Below are positions 27,087 to 36,500 of a stretch of 47,938 nucleotides of DNA, in pieces. Location of the stretch: NCBI RefSeq assembly GCF_010998615.1, contig NZ_JAAEAH010000073.1, positions 1 to 47,938 on the forward strand, in the 5' to 3' direction. The position numbers were made by a program, and so were the translations under genes. The notes under the pieces are model-generated. The model was not told the DNA's origin. It ran no database searches and saw only the letters and a list, made by a program, of their open reading frames with translations. The DNA is from Myxococcus sp. CA023 (lineage in GTDB: Bacteria > Myxococcota > Myxococcia > Myxococcales > Myxococcaceae). Within the stretch, counting starts at the first letter, position 1. Each line of letters opens with the position of its first letter.

Positions 27087-27836
27087 ATGCATTCACGCGC
27101 CCTCATCATCAACGCCGACGACCTGGGCTACGACCCGGCCGTCACGCGCGGCATTCTCCGCTCCATGCGCGAGGGCGTCGTCTCGTCGGCCACCTTCATG
27201 GTGAACACGCCCTTCTCCGAGGCCGCCGCGCGCGAGGCTCGGGGCCTCGCCATCGGCCTGCACCTCAACCTCGCCCGGGGCACGCCCGTGTGGAGCGGCT
27301 TCCCGCGCGAGCTGCTCGGCGAGGACGGCGGCTTCGTGGAGGCGCGCGCGGGCAGCCTGCCGGCGGACGTGGTGGAGGCGGAGTCCTTCGCCCAGCTCGC
27401 ACGGCTCGCGGGCCTGCTGGGCCAGCCGGCCACGCACGTGGACGTGCACAAGCACAAGCACCTGCACGCGGGGGTCCTGGAGGGCCTGGCCCGGGCGGCG
27501 CGGAGCGTGGGCGTCCCGGTGCGCTCCATCAACGCGGAGATGCGGCGCACGCTGCGTGCCCAGGGCGTCGCCACCAACGCGCACTTCGTGGGGGACGCGG
27601 GCGCGGAGGCGTACTGGACGCTGGAGCGCTTCACCTCGGAGCTCGCCGCCCTGCCCCAGGACGGCGTCATCGAGCTGATGTGCCACCCGGGCTACCGGCC
27701 GGAGACGCTGAAGAGCGGCTACGCGGCCCAGCGAGAGGTCGAGCTGGAGACCTTCCTCCACCCCCAGGCGCGCGAGGTCCTGGCCCGGGAGGGAATCGTC
27801 CCGGTGGACTTCCGCGTGCTCACGTCCGGGAGCTGA
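27087..27836 (+). CDS. ChbG/HpnK (YdjC-like) carbohydrate deacetylase
   Basis: 249 residues of a (beta/alpha) deacetylase of the YdjC family, which removes acetyl from N-acetylated sugars (chitobiose monodeacetylase ChbG, hopanoid HpnK). Metal and catalytic sites are visible: INADDLGYDP with paired Asp, GLHLNLARGTP, HVDVHKHKHLHAG, and ELMCHPGY. The C-terminus shares 17 bp with the stop region of the convergent histidine kinase gene. Its substrate is not evident; following an exported esterase it may join in polymer breakdown. AGGAGAG precedes ATG 27087. Confidence 0.9.
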   Translation: MHSRALIINADDLGYDPAVTRGILRSMREGVVSSATFMVNTPFSEAAAREARGLAIGLHLNLARGTPVWSGFPRELLGEDGGFVEARAGSLPADVVEAESFAQLARLAGLLGQPATHVDVHKHKHLHAGVLEGLARAARSVGVPVRSINAEMRRTLRAQGVATNAHFVGDAGAEAYWTLERFTSELAALPQDGVIELMCHPGYRPETLKSGYAAQREVELETFLHPQAREVLAREGIVPVDFRVLTSGS

Positions 27837-29718
27837 CCAGGTCCAGCGGCACCTCGGCCGTGGACCGCCGCTCCATGGCGAGCGCGTTGCGCACCCGGGT
27901 CACCAGGTCCTCGGGCCGGTAGGGGCGCGTACACAACGACGTGCCCTCATGCGCCCACCAGGGGCGCTCGTCTCCAGCCAGCAGGATGGGCACCGGCCGC
28001 GCGCGCGGCAGCGTGGCGAAGGTCTCCAGGAAGACGCTCGTCTGTCCCTGCGTGGCGCTGGTGGACAAGACGATGAGGTCCACCGGCAGGTGCGTGGCTC
28101 GCCGCAGCGCCTCGGCCCCGTCGCGCGCCGTCAGCACCTCGAAGCCCTCGGAGAGCAACACCTGCTCCGCCGCGGCCTCCTGGGTCTGGTCCTCGTCCAG
28201 CAGCAACAACCGGTGGGGCAGCCGCCTCACGTCGTGCGCCGCCATGCGAGGCAGGCTCAGCGAGAAGGTGCTGCCCTTCCCTTCCGCGCTGCGCATCGAC
28301 AGCGCGCCGCCGTGAAGCCGGGCGATGGAGTGGCTGATGAAGAGGCCCAGCCCCAGTCCGCCGAAGTTGCGGTGCGACACGTTGCGCGCCCGATAGAAGC
28401 GCTGGAACACCTGCGACTGGTCCGCGCCCGGAATGCCGATGCCGTGGTCCTGGACGTGGATGCGCGCCTCGCCCTGGGAGCGCTCCACCGTCACGACAAT
28501 GGGCTCTTCCGACGCGCTGTACTTGTGCGCGTTCTCCAGCAGGTTCACCAGCACCTGCTCCAGCCTGTCCCTGTCCCCGCGCACCCAGACGCGCTCACGG
28601 GGTACTTCCACGGCGAAGGGCCGCTCGAAGGCCGCGCGGAAGTGGTCCACCACCTCCGCCACCAGTTGCCCCACCTCCAGCGGCGCCAGGTCCAATGCCA
28701 GCCTCCCCGCGTCCAGGCGCGACGCGTCCAGCAGGTCGTCCACCAGTCCCACCAGCCGGTCCACCTGCCGCTTGGACTTGAGCACCGTGGCCAGGTCCAC
28801 CGGCTGGCCCGACGACAGGCGCCGCTCCATGGTGAAGAGGCCCAGCTTCAGCGGCGTGAGCGGCGTCTTCAGCTCGTGACTGGCGATGGAGATGAACTCC
28901 TCGCGCACCTGGAGCGCCGCCTTGGCCTCGCGCAGCAGGCGCGCGTTCTCCACCGCCACCGCCAGCTGGTTCGCCGCGGCGCTCCACAAGTCCAGCTCCC
29001 GCACGGAGAAGGACGTGCCCTGTTCCTTGTAGAGCAGCAGCAGGCCCACCGTCCGGCGCGGCGCGCACAGCGGCACCGCGGCGAAGATGGAGCCCATGGA
29101 ATCCCCATAGCCCCGCTGGATGCCCAGCTGCGCCTGACGCAACGCCAGCGCCTGCCGGAACGGGTCCGACTGAGAGTCGAAGGTCGCCTCGGGGGACTCC
29201 GAGCCGGCCAGGTCCGACACCGCCACCCGGCGCAGGCTCCCGCCCTCCTCTTCGCAGAGAAAGACCTCGGCGCGGCGCACGTGCGCGCAGCGGACCAGGG
29301 CCACCACGGCGGCGGCGCAGACGCTGTCCACCTCCAGCGTCTCCCCCACCGAACGGGCAATCTCCTGCACCGCCTGGGAGAAGGCCCCCTCGTCGTCCAC
29401 GCCCGCGGGCTCCACCACCAACCAGACTCCCGCTGCCTCGCCCGTCGAGGCGGGCTTCACCTGCACCCGGACCTGACGCAGCGCGCGGGTGATGACGTGG
29501 CCGGTGTGGGACGCACCGTCCCGGATGGCGCGCTCCAGGGCGTCCAGACTCCGGGTGCGCTCCAGGGCGTCCCGCAGGTCGCCACCGGCGTGCAGCGCCA
29601 CGCCCGTCTTGTGGGCGAATCCTTCCTCGCACCACTGCACGCGCAGGTCCGGACCGACGCGAACCAGCGCCAGCGGCAGGCACGAGAATGCATCTTCGAC
29701 GTCGGAGGGAAGCGGCAT
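27820..29718 (-). CDS. Sensor histidine kinase (PAS-GAF-HisKA-HATPase) with degenerate receiver domain
   Basis: 632 residues from ATG 29718; an upstream frame to 29850 lacks coding character. Order: PAS-like region (1-100), GAF (about 110-270), HisKA with SIASHELKTPLTPLKLG, HATPase_c with intact N box (VNLLENAHKYS), G1 (VQDHGIGIP) and G2 (GGLGLGLFISHSIARLHGG). The C-terminal receiver keeps the fold (LLLLDEDQ) but has Ser where the phospho-Asp should be (IVLSTSA), Ala for the switch Thr (ILLAGDE) and Arg for the Lys (TRPYRPED). So the kinase is active-looking but cannot pass phosphate to its own receiver. It overlaps the end of the convergent deacetylase gene. Confidence 0.9.
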   Translation of the reverse strand: MPLPSDVEDAFSCLPLALVRVGPDLRVQWCEEGFAHKTGVALHAGGDLRDALERTRSLDALERAIRDGASHTGHVITRALRQVRVQVKPASTGEAAGVWLVVEPAGVDDEGAFSQAVQEIARSVGETLEVDSVCAAAVVALVRCAHVRRAEVFLCEEEGGSLRRVAVSDLAGSESPEATFDSQSDPFRQALALRQAQLGIQRGYGDSMGSIFAAVPLCAPRRTVGLLLLYKEQGTSFSVRELDLWSAAANQLAVAVENARLLREAKAALQVREEFISIASHELKTPLTPLKLGLFTMERRLSSGQPVDLATVLKSKRQVDRLVGLVDDLLDASRLDAGRLALDLAPLEVGQLVAEVVDHFRAAFERPFAVEVPRERVWVRGDRDRLEQVLVNLLENAHKYSASEEPIVVTVERSQGEARIHVQDHGIGIPGADQSQVFQRFYRARNVSHRNFGGLGLGLFISHSIARLHGGALSMRSAEGKGSTFSLSLPRMAAHDVRRLPHRLLLLDEDQTQEAAAEQVLLSEGFEVLTARDGAEALRRATHLPVDLIVLSTSATQGQTSVFLETFATLPRARPVPILLAGDERPWWAHEGTSLCTRPYRPEDLVTRVRNALAMERRSTAEVPLDLVSSRT

Positions 29719-29879
29719 GTGCTCGGGCGGGGGAAGAGGCTCCCCTTGATTATGGGCCCCTGCCCAAGCGGCAACCGGGCCCTCCCCAGGATTCCCCCCT
29801 GCTGGACGCCAGGCGCGTTGGCAGGCGGACATCGACGGGAGGGATGACACGCGGCGTTGGTGTGGTAGACGACAGCGCC

Positions 29880-30248
29880 ATGCCCTCGCAGCCGTCCAAG
29901 GAACTTCAGACCTTCCCCAACCCCGCCGCCGATCGCGACTACGAAATCGTGTTCGACGTCCCGGAGTTCACCTGTCTCTGCCCGCTCACCGGTCAGCCGG
30001 ACTTCGCACGTTTCAAAATCAGCTACGTGCCGGACCAGAGCTGCATCGAGCTCAAGAGCCTCAAGCTCTACATGTGGGCGTACCGCAATGAGGGGGCCTT
30101 CCACGAGAAGGTCACCAACACCATCGCGGACGACATCATCAAGGCCATCCAGCCGCGCAAGCTCACCGTGGTAGGCGACTTCTTCGTGCGCGGCGGCATC
30201 GGCACCATCGTCACCGTCACGCACGACAAGTCCAAGCAGCAGGCCTGA
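29880..30248 (+). CDS. queF: NADPH-dependent preQ0 reductase (7-cyano-7-deazaguanine reductase)
   Basis: 122 residues, the short (type I) form of QueF that reduces preQ0 to preQ1 in queuosine synthesis. Signatures: FDVPEFTCLCPLTGQPDFA with the catalytic Cys, IELKSLKLYMWAYRNEGAFHE, and the NADPH-binding end VVGDFFVRGGIGTIV. ATG 29880 is favoured; ATG 29844 lies too near its GGAGG. No preQ1 riboswitch is recognisable in the short leader. It diverges from the histidine kinase. Confidence 0.95.
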   Translation: MPSQPSKELQTFPNPAADRDYEIVFDVPEFTCLCPLTGQPDFARFKISYVPDQSCIELKSLKLYMWAYRNEGAFHEKVTNTIADDIIKAIQPRKLTVVGDFFVRGGIGTIVTVTHDKSKQQA

Positions 30249-30262
30249 GCCACCCGCCGGCC

Positions 30263-31432
<1,170 letters not shown>

Positions 31433-31452
31433 TCATGTCCTGGCCCCGCACG

Positions 31453-31659
31453 ATGAAAGCCCGTCTCTTCCTCCTCCCCGTTCTCGCGCTCTTCACCTTC
31501 AGTGGCTGCTTCCACCATCACCACTTCGACTCGCGTCCGCCCAAGTCGAAGAAGTCCAAGCGGAACAGCAAGCACTGCCACCCGAGCCAGTACTGGGACG
31601 GCACCGAGTGCAAGCACAAGGGCAAGGGCAAGGGCGCGCGGAAGCACGACGGGCGATGA
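31453..31659 (+). CDS. Small His/Lys-rich lipoprotein
   Basis: 68 residues: signal peptide with lipobox LFTFSGC, immediately followed by FHHHHF, then basic Lys/Arg stretches, a CHPSQYWDGTEC segment with two Cys, and a Lys/Gly-rich C-terminus. The His run beside the lipid anchor could bind metal; the basic tail could bind acidic polymers. No family is known to me. ATG 31453 begins the signal peptide. Confidence 0.6.
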   Translation: MKARLFLLPVLALFTFSGCFHHHHFDSRPPKSKKSKRNSKHCHPSQYWDGTECKHKGKGKGARKHDGR

Positions 31660-31739
31660 CGGCCCGTGGCGGGACGGCCCCCATGTCACGGTGAGGCTGT
31701 CCCGTCGAGACGCTGGGAGCGGTAGGGTGGAAGGCGCTC

Positions 31740-32873
31740 ATGCGCGCCGAAGCCTCACTGCCGCCATTGACCGCTCCTGGCCTCCGCCTTCCCCTCAACG
31801 AGGTCCGTGAGGAGCGCGTCACCCTGCTCGACGGCGGGACGGAGGCGTACCCACGGATGCTGGAGGCCATTGCCACCGCGCAGGTGCGGGTGCACCTGGA
31901 GGTCTACACCTTCGAGCGGGATGGCATCGGCGCGAGGTTCCTCGAAGCGCTGGTGGCGGCGGCGCACCGGGGCGTCGCGGTGAAGGTGGTGGTGGATGGC
32001 TGGGGCAGCATTGGCGCCAGCCGGCACCTCACGCAGACGCTGGAGGCCGCGGGGGCGAAGGTGCGCGTGTACAACCCGCTCACCTCGCTGTGCACCGGCC
32101 GCTCCTGGCGCAACCACCGGAAGATTCTCCTCGTCGATGACTCGGTGGCGTTCCTGGGAGGCATCAACATCGGGGACGCGTACGCGGCGAATGGGGACCA
32201 GCCCGGCTGGGCCGACCTGGCGCTGGAGCTGCGAGGTGACATCTGCCGGCAGTTGGGGGCCACGCTGCACGCGGGGGCCTCCGCGCTGGAGTCGGGCGCG
32301 GTGAAGTTGTTCCTGTCCGGCTTCGCGGGCGGGCACCGGCTGCGCAAGCGGTACCTCCAGGCGATTGACGGCGCGGAGCACGAGGTGGTGCTGGCGCACG
32401 CGTACTTCCTGCCGGACAAGGGTTTCATGCGGGCGCTCAAGCGCGCTTCGCGGCGAGGCGTGGCGGTGCGGCTGATGCTGGCCGGGCGCAGCGACGTGGT
32501 GTTCGCGCGCGCGGCGACCATGCGGCTGTACCGCGACTTCCTGCGCGCCGGGGTGAGCATCCACGAGTGGACCGACTCCACGCTGCACGCGAAGGCGGCG
32601 CTGGTGGACGGCAGGAAGCTGCTGGTGGGGAGCTTCAATCTGGACCCGCTGTCGCTGGTGAACCTGGAGACGCTGGTAGAGGTGGAGGAACCCGGCGTGG
32701 CGGCGCAGGCGCAGCGGTGGCTCGACAAGCACCTGCGCGGCTCGCGGCGGGTGTACCTGGAGGACTGCGCTCGCTCCGGGCTCCAGCAGTGGCTGCTGGA
32801 CATCGTGGGGCTGGCCGTCGCCCGCCTCGCGGAGCGCTTCGCCAGCTTCATGGGCCGGCGGCGGAAGCGGTAG
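31740..32873 (+). CDS. Phospholipase D-family protein (cardiolipin synthase-like)
   Basis: 377 residues with two PLD motifs: HRKILLVDDSVAFLGGIN (HxKx4D form, residues around 126) and LHAKAALVDGRKLLVGSFNLD. Both His/Lys/Asp sets are intact. Such proteins make cardiolipin from two phosphatidylglycerols; nucleases and other transferases share the fold. There are no N-terminal membrane segments of the classic ClsA kind, so it resembles ClsB/YbhO or ClsC-type enzymes. The C-terminal region (LLDIVGLAVARLAERF) is amphipathic and could bind membranes. Confidence 0.85.
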   Translation: MRAEASLPPLTAPGLRLPLNEVREERVTLLDGGTEAYPRMLEAIATAQVRVHLEVYTFERDGIGARFLEALVAAAHRGVAVKVVVDGWGSIGASRHLTQTLEAAGAKVRVYNPLTSLCTGRSWRNHRKILLVDDSVAFLGGINIGDAYAANGDQPGWADLALELRGDICRQLGATLHAGASALESGAVKLFLSGFAGGHRLRKRYLQAIDGAEHEVVLAHAYFLPDKGFMRALKRASRRGVAVRLMLAGRSDVVFARAATMRLYRDFLRAGVSIHEWTDSTLHAKAALVDGRKLLVGSFNLDPLSLVNLETLVEVEEPGVAAQAQRWLDKHLRGSRRVYLEDCARSGLQQWLLDIVGLAVARLAERFASFMGRRRKR

Positions 32874-32923
32874 CGTGCCTCCCCGTGTGTGCGCGGCCTC
32901 CATGGCCCTGCACGGGAGGGGAC

Positions 32924-33226
32924 ATGCCGCGACGTCCGTGGATGGCGCTGGTGGTCAGTGGCCTGGTCGCCGGTTGCGCGGCGCGACCGGAGCGCTACGG
33001 CTTCGACTCAGCGACCAGCGCGTGCCGACAGAATCCGGCGGTGTGCGCGCGAATGGCGGGCGAGGAGGCCGTCCTCCCTGGCACCCGGGCCATGCGGGTG
33101 GCGGGCTCCATTGGCACCGCGGGTGACGCGGCGCTGCGACTGCTGAAGGCGGAGGGAATCCATCCTGGGACTCACACCCGAGGCAGCGCGCCGCTGGGAG
33201 CGCCGCTTCCTCGACTGAGCAACTGA
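32924..33226 (+). CDS. Truncated SitA5-like polymorphic-toxin lipoprotein
   Basis: 100 residues from ATG 32924 with an excellent GGGAGGGG ribosome binding site. The signal peptide ends in lipobox LVAGC (Cys18). Then comes the conserved segment NPAVCARMAGEEAV, which I know from SitA5-type toxins: myxobacterial lipoproteins passed between cells by outer-membrane exchange. The full toxins continue for hundreds of residues with a C-terminal toxic domain; here the frame ends after the start of the transmembrane-like helix, so no toxic domain exists. No immunity gene follows; Ppx is next. Likely the surviving N-terminus of a lost toxin, or a non-toxic carrier. Recognition is by memory of the motif. 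Confidence 0.55.
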   Translation: MPRRPWMALVVSGLVAGCAARPERYGFDSATSACRQNPAVCARMAGEEAVLPGTRAMRVAGSIGTAGDAALRLLKAEGIHPGTHTRGSAPLGAPLPRLSN

Positions 33227-33324
33227 TACATGGCTGTCACGCACTGAAGCGAGGGGCCAACCTGCCGGTGCGGTTCCCGCTGCGATTGCCACCGGAGCCC
33301 CGTAGACTCCGGCGAGAACCACCC

Positions 33325-34842
33325 ATGCCTTCTCGCCCTCCTCCGCCCGTACTCGCCGCCATTGACGTGGGCACCAACGCCGTCCGTCTGGAGCTTGCGC
33401 GGCCAGACGCCGACGGCGCGCTCGAAACCCTGCACCAGGAACGCGACGCCATCCGCCCGGGAGAGGGCGTCTTCGCCACCGGCTCCATGCCGGAGGAGAC
33501 GGCCGAGCGCCTGCTGGCCACCCTGCGCCGCTACGCCGCCCTCTGCCGCCGCCACAAGGCCCAGGTGCGCGCCGTGGCCACCAGCGCCATGCGCGAGGCC
33601 AAGAACAGCGCCGACATCGTCCGCCGCGTGCGCGAGGAGGCCGGCCTCAACCTGGAGGTCGTCAGCGGAAAGGAAGAGGCCCGCCTCATCTGCCTGGGCG
33701 TGCTCCACCGCAAGCCGTCCCACACGCGCTCGCTCCTCATCGACATCGGCGGCGGCAGCACCGAAATCGCCACCGCCATGGGCGAGAAGCCCGACAACCT
33801 CTGGAGCCTCGCGCTGGGCTCCGTGCGCCTCACCGAGGTCTTCGACGCCTCGCGCACCGTGCCGCCCAAGCAACTGCGCCTCATGCGCAGCTTCGTCTCG
33901 GACGTGCTGCAAAAGACGCTGCCCCCCACGGTGCCCAACGTCCCCCGCGTGGCGCTCGGCTCGTCCGGCACCATCAGCGCCGTGGTGTCCTTCGCCGCCG
34001 CGGAGAACAGCGGCAACGCCACCGTCCGGCAGCTCACGCAGACGGTGGACACCCTGGCGCAGATGCCTCCCGAGCGCCGCCGCAAGCGCTTCGACCCGCG
34101 CCGCGCGGACATCATCGTCTCCGGCGCTGTCATCCTGGAGGGCGTGGCCAGGCACCTGGGCGTCGAGTCCGTCAGCGTCGTCAACCGCGGCCTGCGCGAC
34201 GGCATCCTCGTGGACCTGCTCTACCGGCAGGATGAGCACCGCGAGGACCACAGCCTCGCGGACGCCGCCCTCGCCCTGGGCAAGCGCTTCTACTTCGACG
34301 AGAAGCACGCCCGCCAGGTCGCCCGGCTGTCACTCACCCTGTTCGACAACCTGGCCGCCCTGCACCAGCTGCCGCTGTCGGTGCGCCCCCACCTGGAGGT
34401 CGCCGCCCTCCTCCACGACGTGGGCCACGCCGTCAGCTACGAGCGGCACCACAAGCACACGTACTACCTCATCCGCCACGCCGACCTGCCGGGCCTCGCC
34501 GACCGCGAGCGCGAGCTGGTGGCCCGCGTCGCCCGCTACCACCGGCGCAGCCCGCCGGAGCTGACCCACGCCGGCATGGCGGGCCTCAACCCGATCGAGG
34601 CGCGGACGGTGCGCAAGCTGGCCACCTTGCTGCGCGTGGCCAACTCGCTGGACGTCAGCCACCACCAGCCCATCAAGGACTTCAAGGCCACCAACGGCCG
34701 CGACGGCGTGGCGCTGCACCTGCACACCAGGCACCCCGTGGACCTGGAGCTGTGGAACGCGGACCGAGAGGTCCTGAACTTCCGCCGCGTCTTCGGCAAG
34801 CGGCTCACCTTCCACGTCCACCACACCTCCACGAGCCGCTAG
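33325..34842 (+). CDS. ppx: Ppx/GppA phosphatase with HD domain
   Basis: 505 residues. N-terminal ASKHA-fold exopolyphosphatase/guanosine pentaphosphatase domain (AAIDVGTNAVRLELA, LLIDIGGGSTEIA, ALGSVRLTEVF, SSGTISAV, GLRDGIL). The C-terminal part is an HD-type domain with LLHDVGHAVSYERHHKH, which in Ppx contributes to the substrate cleft. The enzyme releases phosphate from polyphosphate and/or pppGpp, tying it to starvation control. ATG 33325 was chosen just before homology. Confidence 0.9.
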   Translation: MPSRPPPPVLAAIDVGTNAVRLELARPDADGALETLHQERDAIRPGEGVFATGSMPEETAERLLATLRRYAALCRRHKAQVRAVATSAMREAKNSADIVRRVREEAGLNLEVVSGKEEARLICLGVLHRKPSHTRSLLIDIGGGSTEIATAMGEKPDNLWSLALGSVRLTEVFDASRTVPPKQLRLMRSFVSDVLQKTLPPTVPNVPRVALGSSGTISAVVSFAAAENSGNATVRQLTQTVDTLAQMPPERRRKRFDPRRADIIVSGAVILEGVARHLGVESVSVVNRGLRDGILVDLLYRQDEHREDHSLADAALALGKRFYFDEKHARQVARLSLTLFDNLAALHQLPLSVRPHLEVAALLHDVGHAVSYERHHKHTYYLIRHADLPGLADRERELVARVARYHRRSPPELTHAGMAGLNPIEARTVRKLATLLRVANSLDVSHHQPIKDFKATNGRDGVALHLHTRHPVDLELWNADREVLNFRRVFGKRLTFHVHHTSTSR

Positions 34843-34989
34843 CCCCCGCTCCCCCGGCCGCCAGGCAGAAGAGGGGGCGGCGTTCGCTTTGCCCTCACCC
34901 GGGGCGATGCCCAGGCTCCAAGTCACGCGGGTCTGCGTCCGCGCAGGCCCTTTCCGTCTTGGGGCCCCGAGGGGGCAGGAGCGCACGCA

Positions 34990-36210
34990 ATGAAGGCTGT
35001 CGTTTTCCATGGGATTGGGGACATCCGGCTCGACGACGTAGAGGAGCCGCGAATCGAAAAGCCGACGGATGCCATCGTCCGCCTGACGGCGAGCGCCATC
35101 TGCGGCACGGACCTCCACATGATTCGCGGCACCATGCCGGGCATGAAGCCGGGCACCATCCTGGGCCACGAAGGCGTGGGCGTCATCGAGGCGCTGGGCG
35201 ATGACGTCCGCAACCTCAACATCGGCGACCGGGTGGTCATCCCATCCACCATCGCCTGTGGCAACTGCTCGTACTGCCGCGCCGGGTACCACGCGCAGTG
35301 CAACGACGCCAACCCCAACGGCCCCAGCGCGGGCACGGCCTTCTTCGGCGGTCCCCAGGAGACGGGGCCCTTCCACGGCATGCAGGCGGAAAAGGTGCGG
35401 GTGCCCTTCGCGAACGTGGGCCTGGTGCGCATTCCCGAGGGCGTCAGCGACGAGCAGGCCATCCTCATCTCCGACATCTTCCCCACCGGCTACATGGGCG
35501 CGGAGCTGGCGGAAATCAAACCCGGTGACACCGTGGCGGTGTTCGGCTGCGGCCCCGTGGGACTCTTCGCCATCGTCAGCGCGAAGCTGCTGGGCGCCGG
35601 CCGCGTCTTCGCCATCGACTGCCACGAGGACCGGCTGGACCTGGCGCGGGCCCAGGGCGCCGAGGTCATCAACTTCGAGGAGGAAGACCCGCTCGAGACG
35701 CTCAAGCGCCTCACCAACGGCATTGGCGTGGACCGCGCCATCGACGCGGTGGGCGTGGACGCCATGCATCCGCACCACGGCCCCGCGGCGAAGAAGGCCC
35801 ACCAGGAGAAGGCCGAGTTCAAGCGCGAGGTGAAGGAAGCCGCCCCGAAGACGAATCCCAAGGGTGCCAACTGGGTGCCCGGCGACGCGCCCGCGCAGGC
35901 CCTGATGTGGGCCGTGGAGGGACTGGCCAAGGCCGGCACCCTGTCCATCATCGGCGTCTACCCGGCGCAGGTGCGCACGTTCCCCATCGGCATGGCGATG
36001 AACAAGAACCTCACGATGAAGATGGGCAACTGCAACCACCGCAAGTACATCCCCAAGCTGCTGGAACTGGTGCGTACCGGCGTGGTGGACCCCACGGCCA
36101 TCCTGTCCCACGTGGAACCCATGAGCGGCGCCATTGACGCGTACCGCAACTTCGACGTGCGCAAGCCCGGCTGGGTGAAGGTGGAGCTGGAGCCCACCCA
36201 GCTCCAGTAA
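34990..36210 (+). CDS. Zinc-dependent alcohol dehydrogenase (formaldehyde-dehydrogenase-like)
   Basis: 406 residues of the medium-chain dehydrogenase family, close to glutathione-independent formaldehyde dehydrogenase. Catalytic zinc: Cys in SAICGTDLH, GHEGVGVIE. Structural zinc: CGNCSYCRAGYHAQC. NAD site: VAVFGCGPVGLFAIV. It should oxidise a small alcohol or aldehyde with NAD. The segment around PHHGPAAKKAHQEKAEFKREVKEAA is an acidic/Lys insertion also found in that subfamily. AGGAG lies upstream of ATG 34990. Confidence 0.92.
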   Translation: MKAVVFHGIGDIRLDDVEEPRIEKPTDAIVRLTASAICGTDLHMIRGTMPGMKPGTILGHEGVGVIEALGDDVRNLNIGDRVVIPSTIACGNCSYCRAGYHAQCNDANPNGPSAGTAFFGGPQETGPFHGMQAEKVRVPFANVGLVRIPEGVSDEQAILISDIFPTGYMGAELAEIKPGDTVAVFGCGPVGLFAIVSAKLLGAGRVFAIDCHEDRLDLARAQGAEVINFEEEDPLETLKRLTNGIGVDRAIDAVGVDAMHPHHGPAAKKAHQEKAEFKREVKEAAPKTNPKGANWVPGDAPAQALMWAVEGLAKAGTLSIIGVYPAQVRTFPIGMAMNKNLTMKMGNCNHRKYIPKLLELVRTGVVDPTAILSHVEPMSGAIDAYRNFDVRKPGWVKVELEPTQLQ

Positions 36211-36230
36211 AACGCCGAGGCCCACACCGC

Positions 36231-36500
36231 TCACGCGTCCAGCAGCAGGCACGAGTCTCCGAACTCGTGCCCCAGGTAGCCGCGCGCCTCCGCGTGCGCG
36301 GCCACCTCCTGGAGCAGCGGCAGCGGCGCGAAGGCCTGGAGCAACGCATGGTGGCGGCTCCCCGGCTCGTGCACGTCGGTGAGCAGCCCGTGCACCAGTC
36401 GCGGGACGAAGCCGGGCCCCAATAGCAGGCGGGCGCGCGGCTCCACATGCAGCAGGCGCCCCTCCTCGGGACGGTCCACGGGCCAGCGCGCGGGCTTCAT
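36231..36500 (-). CDS. Small protein resembling only the C-terminal domain of QueA
   Basis: 89 residues from ATG 36500, whose ATGA overlaps the stop of the upstream SDR gene (translational coupling). The sequence aligns in order with the end of S-adenosylmethionine:tRNA ribosyltransferase-isomerase: LLGPGFVPRLVHGLLTDVHEPGS corresponds to IYPGYxxxxVDALxTNFHLPxS, LLQAFA to LVSAFAG, and ARGYLGHEFGDSCLLL to the typical YRFFSYGDAMLI end. The remaining 260 or so residues of QueA are absent. The opposite frame and neighbours give no such reading. Whether it works with a full QueA elsewhere, or has another role, is open. Confidence 0.65.
   Translation of the reverse strand: MKPARWPVDRPEEGRLLHVEPRARLLLGPGFVPRLVHGLLTDVHEPGSRHHALLQAFAPLPLLQEVAAHAEARGYLGHEFGDSCLLLDA

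Noticed and set aside
29740..29879. PreQ1 riboswitch before queF
   Set aside because: I looked for the preQ1-I/II pseudoknot pattern and A-rich tail and found none.
34843..34989. Terminator after ppx
   Set aside because: GC-rich repeats (GCCCCC ... GGGGGC) exist but no clean stem or T-run.
34330..36252. Minus-strand frame of 640 codons across ppx and the dehydrogenase gene
   Set aside because: It spans two unrelated genes and their gap, with Val/His/Gly-rich shadow composition.
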